DNA from: a virus
Length of the DNA stretch: 59,993 bases
Reading direction: 5' to 3' (one strand)
Virus record (IMG/VR): IMGVR_UViG_3300044630_000957
Location: 1 to 59,993 of that record
Shown here: positions 55,040-59,993 of the stretch, one piece after another
Numbering within the stretch: the first letter of the stretch is position 1
Layout of the letters: each line of letters opens with the position of its first letter
The notes under the pieces: generated by a model
Databases searched by the model: none
Told to the model about the DNA's origin: nothing
What the model saw: the letters and a program-made list of their open reading frames with translations, nothing else
Translations under genes and position numbers: made by a program

Positions 55040-55740
55040 TTCTTAGTCCCCTTAGCTGCGGCGCGGCGCTGCCGCTCTGCCGCGAGCTGATCGTAGGTGA
55101 AAGGCGATACACCCATCCGAGATTGCTGTTCGGCAACTTTAACGCCGCTGGCAACGATATTCATGAAGCGTTGCAATTCACGCTTGAACTGCACTTCCGA
55201 AGTGGCTGCGTTCATGTTTGCGAGAGCTTCCGTTGCGGATACCCCTTCTGGCCCCGAAATGGCACCAGCACCCTTCAGTTGCTCAAAGGCTTGCATGAAC
55301 GCGCCCTTCTTAACAGCATTCAGCGCGTTGGTGAAGTCGCCTGCGGGTGTCGCCGGAACTGTGCCGATGCCGAAGCCTCCCTTGAACGGATTAGGCATGC
55401 CGACTGCGGCAGAAAACCCGGGGTGCTTGAGAAGAGCGGCCCCCTCGTTAAGCGCCTGCTGCGAGATTGACCGAAGTTTAGGGAGGCTGAACTCCTTCGT
55501 CGCGGCACTTTCGCCGAGCACCGAAGCGCGGCGGTTGCGGTACGCTTCGTCGGCTTGCTGCGCCGGAGTTTTAGGAGCCTGAGGCAGTGGCGTGGCCCGA
55601 AGACGCTCAAGCTCTACCCTATCACGCTCCGCTTTATCGTACTTGGCCTGCAAGTCAGCCAACTTGGCTGCTTCTGCGGTAGCCGCCGATTGCGACGGCT
55701 TAGCGTGATACTTCGGGTCGCTGAATTTAGAACCGCTCAT
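55036..55740 (-). CDS. Internal virion protein, 234 aa
   Basis: The ATG at 55740 shares a base with the upstream stop (TGATG); a GTG one codon earlier is less likely. MSGSKFSDPKYHAKPSQSAA, coiled-coil LADLQAKYDKAERDRVELER, then PKLRSISQQALNEGAALLKH and a helical C-terminus (ELQRFMNIVASGVKVAEQQS) ending basic. Resembles the smaller ejection proteins of podophages. Function inferred from position only. Confidence 0.65.
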   Translation of the reverse strand: MSGSKFSDPKYHAKPSQSAATAEAAKLADLQAKYDKAERDRVELERLRATPLPQAPKTPAQQADEAYRNRRASVLGESAATKEFSLPKLRSISQQALNEGAALLKHPGFSAAVGMPNPFKGGFGIGTVPATPAGDFTNALNAVKKGAFMQAFEQLKGAGAISGPEGVSATEALANMNAATSEVQFKRELQRFMNIVASGVKVAEQQSRMGVSPFTYDQLAAERQRRAAAKGTKK

Positions 55741-56534
55741 CACCGGCCTCCTCTAGCATAATTAACAATCCGCATTGCTTTTTCAGCAAAGCGCGGCCCA
55801 AATTCCTGAATGAAGTCATCGAGATTAGCTTGTGACGGATCGGAAAGCAAATCAGCCCATGCGACGTCATTGGGTTGGACGATGCTTTCCCCAGAAATTG
55901 GATCGTAGGCTTTACTGTTTTCAATGATGACCGATTTCATCGTTGGTGTCTTATTCGCCATCGCCTCCAACTTCGCCATAGCAAGCGCCGTCGTCACGTC
56001 CTGCTTGGCGAGGCCCAGCCGCTGGGCGAAGCGATCTTTATCCAGTTGCTCAAGCGCCTCGCGACGGCTGATCTCGCCCTCGCGCTGGGCCTTCTGCTGC
56101 GCCGCCAAGACGGGTGAGATATTCTCCAAGATGCCGCCAAAGCCACGACGTGTCGTCGGTGCGGCTAACGCTGCCGACAACTGGAACATACGCTCGCTGA
56201 ACGACGGGGCGTACCGTTTCTCCGCCAAGGCCTTAGCCTGAGCGTCGTAACGAGCCTGCTGCTCCGCCGCGAGCTTGTTGAAGGCCGTCATGGACGTCTG
56301 GACATTGGGGTTGTTGTACACTGCCAGACCGCCAGCCTCCGCGTCAGAAGCGGCAGCAGCGTCTGCATCAGCGGCAGCAGCGTCTGCGGCAGCAATGGTG
56401 TTAAGGCCACCCAAATCTTCGTTCATCGTCTCTTCCTCTGCGTCGGTTGCCGCTGGCAGCATGCCTAAGCCTTGCTTCATTTTACGAATGTGTTCTATCT
56501 GCCACGGGGCAAGGGGCGGGTTTTGCACGATCAT
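55740..56534 (-). CDS. Internal virion protein with Ala/Asp tract, 264 aa
   Basis: MIVQNPPLAPWQIEHIRKMK, an Ala/Asp-rich tract (AADAAAADADAAAASDAEAG), then helical NKLAAEQQARYDAQAKALAE, FSERMFQLSAALAAPTTRRG and GEISRREALEQLDKDRFAQR. The APSFSERMFQLSAALAAPT segment is a phrase I associate with virion proteins of this group. Overlaps the upstream stop (ATGA). Confidence 0.65.
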   Translation of the reverse strand: MIVQNPPLAPWQIEHIRKMKQGLGMLPAATDAEEETMNEDLGGLNTIAAADAAAADADAAAASDAEAGGLAVYNNPNVQTSMTAFNKLAAEQQARYDAQAKALAEKRYAPSFSERMFQLSAALAAPTTRRGFGGILENISPVLAAQQKAQREGEISRREALEQLDKDRFAQRLGLAKQDVTTALAMAKLEAMANKTPTMKSVIIENSKAYDPISGESIVQPNDVAWADLLSDPSQANLDDFIQEFGPRFAEKAMRIVNYARGGR

Positions 56535-57577
56535 TTACCTTTCAGCGAACCGACGATGCCCGCCGCAGCGGTTAGCGCGCTGGCAATATCTTTCCCAGTC
56601 GATGAGTACTCCTGTTTGACGCCTGACGGCGAGATACCGTATTCTTGCGTCGCGCTTGGGACGCCGGAGGCAACACCTTGGAACGTCTTCATCATGTTGT
56701 TGATCTGCTCTTGCGGATAGCCCTGCTGACGCAGGAAGTCCTGATACGCCACGTCGAGGTTCTTCTGACCCTGCTGCTGCTCCAGTGCGCCGACGCCGCC
56801 CAGCGCGCCTGCGCCAGTGAGGCCGAGGCTCTGCGCCTGCTCGCCGAGTGTCGACAGAGCGCCAGAGGCGGCGAGCTGCTGTTGCTGCTGCGCCCGCGCC
56901 AGATCGCCAGCCGTGCTTGCGAGAGTGCCGAAGCGCGACAGGTCAGTGCCTGCGAGCCCAGCGGCCTGCGTGTAACCGGATTGGAGCGCCTCAGTCTGCT
57001 TACCGAGGATGTCGGCACTGGTGTCGCGAAGGGCGCGCGCCGTGTCGGTCATCATGCCCGACGGCGTGCCGCCTAAGCCACCACGCCCGCCGAAGCCGAG
57101 CTGACCGGCTTGGATGTAGCGGCCTTCGATTGCAGGCATAAGGTTTTCTGTGAGGTTGCGCGTGCCCAGCTCGCCGATGCGGTTGACAACGGCGTCGGTA
57201 TACGGGTTCATGTACTGGCCGATGTTCGACACGGATGTCTGACCGGCCTGCGTCAAGAACGGCTGTGCGGTGTTTAACGCGCCCGGCGCATTCGCGGCGC
57301 TCTGCGCAACGCCTGTGGCTTGATTGAATAGTGGCTGGTACGCCGTGGCGGCGTTGCCGGTCATGCCGAAGGCTTGCTGCTGCGTCGGCGTGAAGCCCGC
57401 AACGCGCGGCATCGGCGCTGTCTCGTATGGGCGATTGGCTATAGCCTGCTGCCCCGACAGGATGTCCATCGCGTAGTTGGTGTACCACTCAGGCAGCACC
57501 TGCTGCTTGGTCATGTCCGTGAGGGCGGAGCCTTGCGGGATTGCGGCCCCCTCGGCTAGGAATGAACTGATAGCCAT
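56531..57577 (-). CDS. Internal virion protein, 348 aa, Gln/Ala/Gly-rich
   Basis: MAISSFLAEGAAIPQGSALT, then PRVAGFTPTQQQAFGMTGNA and YMNPYTDAVVNRIGELGTRN, AGQLGFGGRGGLGGTPSGMM, a Gln-rich helix (LARAQQQQQLAASGALSTLG) and FLRQQGYPQEQINNMMKTFQ. The pattern P-x-F-T-P-x-Q-x-x-A and YMNPYxxxV is a hallmark of a widespread podophage virion protein family next to the portal-proximal ejection genes. TAATG junction with the allele B gene. Confidence 0.72.
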   Translation of the reverse strand: MAISSFLAEGAAIPQGSALTDMTKQQVLPEWYTNYAMDILSGQQAIANRPYETAPMPRVAGFTPTQQQAFGMTGNAATAYQPLFNQATGVAQSAANAPGALNTAQPFLTQAGQTSVSNIGQYMNPYTDAVVNRIGELGTRNLTENLMPAIEGRYIQAGQLGFGGRGGLGGTPSGMMTDTARALRDTSADILGKQTEALQSGYTQAAGLAGTDLSRFGTLASTAGDLARAQQQQQLAASGALSTLGEQAQSLGLTGAGALGGVGALEQQQGQKNLDVAYQDFLRQQGYPQEQINNMMKTFQGVASGVPSATQEYGISPSGVKQEYSSTGKDIASALTAAAGIVGSLKGK

Positions 57578-59993
57578 TAAATGCGTCCTCCAGACAGATA
57601 TGCTTCGGCCTTCTTGGCGTTAGCACTAAAACGGCCCTTTGCCAACTTCTGACCCTTGTGTTTACGAACTTTAACTCGAAGCTCGTCCAGCTTCTTTGCG
57701 CCAGCCTTATTCGACCCGTCACCCAGCAGGGCGACAGTCTCGGCATCGATCACATATTCGCCGTCGGACAGCACCGCAGGGATGTCGTCGCTGCGGCCAG
57801 TGCCGGGGCCGTTGACTGCAAATTCGCTGCGCTTGGACGAGCCGCCCTTTGCGAAACGCATGTTGTCAACGTCAGGGGCGTACATCGACGGCCCCCTCGG
57901 CTCGTTTGGAATAGGTGTGGTGATAGGCGCAGGGTTGGCTTGCGATGCGTAGTCGAAGAAGTTAAGCTCAGGCCGTGTGCCATAAGTCAACCAGTCTACG
58001 TCGCCCATCGGACGCGCTGTGCGGTTCCCGCCGATAACACCGAGGCCGCCTGCGGATGGCAGCTTGGCCGAGAAGATCGGGTTCAACCGGCCTGTGCCGC
58101 CGCCACCGTATGTGCCAGTTTGGCCTGAGCCACCGCCACCACCGCCGACTAAGCCGGAAATGAGGCTCGCGATGCGCAGGTACTCTTCGAGGCCGAGCTT
58201 CTTCTCGTCTGTCAGCGCGGGGTCGGGCTTTAAGTCCAAAGGACGGAGAGGTTCTAAGGGGGGCATCACCGAAACCGATGTGGGTTCGGGCCGCTCAATC
58301 TTAGAACCTTCTACAACGATTGGCTCCTTGTAGTTTTCCATACCGGAAACCCTGTCGATTACGCCGAGATCGGTTGGCATAAAGGTGCCGCTTGCGGGCT
58401 GCTCAATCCTCTTAGTAGCGTCTACAACAATGTCATTTGGTAAAACCGCTGGAGCTGTAGTCGTAAGCGCACCTAAGTCTATGCCGCTAGTAACCGCGCC
58501 GGGGCGCTGACCTGTTACCTTGATGATGTCTTCTTCGGCGATCTGGTCGGCTCCAGTAGGAAAGTTCTCCAGTCCGTCAATCGCGGGGATTACTTCAGGA
58601 GACAAACTGCCCAAGTCTAGTCCGCCAGTAACCGCGCCGGAGCGGGTTCCTGAAACGACAATCTCGTCGGTGTTGTTTACCACGGGGTCTGCTGTCAGAC
58701 CGGCTAAGTTTAACCCGCCAGTAACCGCACCGGGAACAGAGCCAGTGACGTTAATAATATCGCCATCGTATCCGCTGGTGTAATCCGCATTCGTTAAGGA
58801 GTTGGGTACCTTGGTGTTGGCGGCGTCATCCAAATACTTTTGCTCAGGCGTTTTATACCCACCAAGATTTATATTTGGCGTCGAAATGCTGGGCGTAGCA
58901 TTGACTATGATTTCCGCATTTGGGCCGCCGTAGACGGCACTACTATCAACGCCACCGCCAGTGCTGGTACTTGTGGCGGGCGCTTGATTTATGCCAAGAC
59001 CTTTAACTATGTCGGGCGTGACGTAACTAAGCGCGCCAGAAGCGACACCACCGAGGAGGGAACTCTTTAGGTCTTGTCCGGTAGCCAATCCGCCTGCGGT
59101 GGCACCGAGGCCCGTACCAATCGCGGTGCCCGCTCTAAGACCAATGTCCCCAACCTTACCTAAAGGGGCACCAAGAAGGGAGCCACCAGCGGCGGAGAGG
59201 CCGCCCATCGCCGCGCCCTTGAGAATGTTGTCACCCTTTAGGCCCGCGCCTGCGGCACCGAGGGCAGTCCCAAGACCAATTTTACCCGCAGTACTTGCAA
59301 GAAGCGAGCCTGCCGACGCGCCCGCAGTCAGCGGGATCATCGCCAGCGGCAGCAAGGTGCCTGCCACGTTGGCAATCGTACCCAGCGTGCTCTTGTTCTT
59401 CTTCTCATACGCGACGGTCGAATAGTTACCAGTCGGGTCTGCGGTTTGGATGCTGTAGTTCGCCTTGCGACCAAACTGGTTCGTCAGGCCCTGACCTAAT
59501 TCGGTTGCCTTGCGCGCGGCGTCAAAGCCTGTACCCTCGAACACGATCTGGTTGGTGCGGTGGTCAACGAGGCGTACAGGCTGGTCGGCCCGCACCGCGA
59601 AGGTGTTGCCACCCGTCTGCGACGTGGCGTTGCCTTTGTTAGATAAAGGCGCGCTGATGTACTGCAAATTAGGATCGGCTTGGTATATGCCGCCCATCGG
59701 GCCGCCACCGAAGTTCGAACCGAAATTCATCCCGTACAGGTTGTTTAGGCCGCTCAGGTCAAGTTTGCTAAAGTCAAACGTGTTAGGGTCGAACGGCACT
59801 TCGGCAGGCACAGCCTCTGTCGTCATCGGCTCGACTGCCGCTTGCTGGTACGGCTGCTCAACAGGCGCGGGCAGCATGCCGCCACCGCCGTATGGCAGCT
59901 CGTTATAGCCGCCCATGTCGTATCCGCCGTACATCATAGGCTGCTCGACAGGCATATACTGCTCGACGGGTGGGGTGTACTGGTACGGCTCGC
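57577..59993 (-). CDS. Large virion (ejection-type) protein, allele B, 5' end cut by window edge
   Basis: 792 aa from the first in-window Met; about 58 N-terminal residues lie past the edge and are seen in allele A (2260-2087). Conserved domain RADQPVRLVDHRTNQ at about 122-136, Gly/Ala hydrophobic stretch about 195-310, then six repeat motifs: AEIIVNATPS, DIINVTGSVPG, DEIVVSGTRSG, EDIIKVTGQRPG, NDIVVDATKRIEQ, EPIVVEGSKIERP (about 347-556). The C-terminus NGPGTGRSDDIPAVLSDGEY, VALLGDGSNKAGAKKLDELR is the phage internal-virion signature. The repeats resemble the N-terminal TonB-box/plug start of TonB-dependent receptors. That likeness is observed; a function is inference. Confidence 0.75.
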   Translation of the reverse strand, partial: EPYQYTPPVEQYMPVEQPMMYGGYDMGGYNELPYGGGGMLPAPVEQPYQQAAVEPMTTEAVPAEVPFDPNTFDFSKLDLSGLNNLYGMNFGSNFGGGPMGGIYQADPNLQYISAPLSNKGNATSQTGGNTFAVRADQPVRLVDHRTNQIVFEGTGFDAARKATELGQGLTNQFGRKANYSIQTADPTGNYSTVAYEKKNKSTLGTIANVAGTLLPLAMIPLTAGASAGSLLASTAGKIGLGTALGAAGAGLKGDNILKGAAMGGLSAAGGSLLGAPLGKVGDIGLRAGTAIGTGLGATAGGLATGQDLKSSLLGGVASGALSYVTPDIVKGLGINQAPATSTSTGGGVDSSAVYGGPNAEIIVNATPSISTPNINLGGYKTPEQKYLDDAANTKVPNSLTNADYTSGYDGDIINVTGSVPGAVTGGLNLAGLTADPVVNNTDEIVVSGTRSGAVTGGLDLGSLSPEVIPAIDGLENFPTGADQIAEEDIIKVTGQRPGAVTSGIDLGALTTTAPAVLPNDIVVDATKRIEQPASGTFMPTDLGVIDRVSGMENYKEPIVVEGSKIERPEPTSVSVMPPLEPLRPLDLKPDPALTDEKKLGLEEYLRIASLISGLVGGGGGGSGQTGTYGGGGTGRLNPIFSAKLPSAGGLGVIGGNRTARPMGDVDWLTYGTRPELNFFDYASQANPAPITTPIPNEPRGPSMYAPDVDNMRFAKGGSSKRSEFAVNGPGTGRSDDIPAVLSDGEYVIDAETVALLGDGSNKAGAKKLDELRVKVRKHKGQKLAKGRFSANAKKAEAYLSGGRI
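57810..59993. repeat. Terminal redundancy, copy B (partner 1-2124)
   Basis: Near-identical to the left end at both flanks (57810-58366 and about 59380-59993). The core (about 58370-58990) does not align with the left copy except for shared short motifs, and the stretch beyond it is intermediate. Sixty bases longer than copy A, which keeps frame. Confidence 0.85.

Overview
The window is the genome of a tailed bacteriophage, most likely a short-tailed (podovirus-like) phage of an alphaproteobacterium. The host guess rests on three things: a large terminase resembling the gene-transfer-agent/alphaproteobacterial type, a GapR (DUF2312)-like nucleoid protein, and a small GcrA-like DNA-binding protein. 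No integrase, excisionase or partition gene was recognised, so a lytic lifestyle is most likely. No tRNA gene, CRISPR array or insertion sequence was seen.

The molecule appears circular (a circularly permuted, headful-packaged genome). Bases 1-2124 and 57810-59993 are two copies of the same stretch of one gene, nearly identical at both flanks but replaced in the middle. The unit genome is therefore about 57.8 kb, and the ends carry two alleles (A at the left, B at the right) of one virion gene. This is best explained by strain variation in the sampled population.

Layout. (i) Late genes, minus strand, read leftwards from 34081 to 1 and, across the circle, on from 57809 to 50495. The order is small and large terminase, P22-like portal, small proteins, GroES-like co-chaperonin, scaffold, major capsid and accessory head proteins, a DUF6321-like protein, adaptor, two small Cys proteins, a 2319-aa fibre with an S74 chaperone, and then an envelope/lysis block. 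That block holds two exported proteins (one Asn-rich, one nidogen-like), several membrane proteins and a GH19 endolysin. It is followed by a second adaptor, a second S74 fibre, a P22 gp10-like hub protein, and six large ejection/internal virion proteins. (ii) Early and middle genes, plus strand, 34567-50535: about a dozen tiny overlapping unknown genes, a YdaS/Cro-like regulator, a C5 cytosine methyltransferase, a primase-helicase, a DUF2800 nuclease, a DUF2815 protein, a GapR-like protein, an HTH protein, a family A DNA polymerase, a VRR-NUC nuclease, an SNF2 helicase and a DUF6378 protein. The two arms diverge from a 485-bp repeat-rich intergenic region (34082-34566) and converge with a 41-bp tail-to-tail overlap near 50500.

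The most interesting signals are these. Four plus-strand promoters have almost identical architecture: a perfect TGCAAY-N5-RTTGCA dyad over the -35 and a shared AUCAGCAAC start of the transcript. A leader before the HTH gene at 45685 carries an operator inside a promoter, a terminator-like hairpin and two mutually exclusive stems, one covering the ribosome-binding site. The hypervariable segment of the terminal virion gene consists of repeats resembling the TonB-box/plug motif of TonB-dependent receptors (for example DEIVVSGTR). An exported, Asn/Thr/Ser-repeat, prion-like protein is encoded beside the lysis genes.
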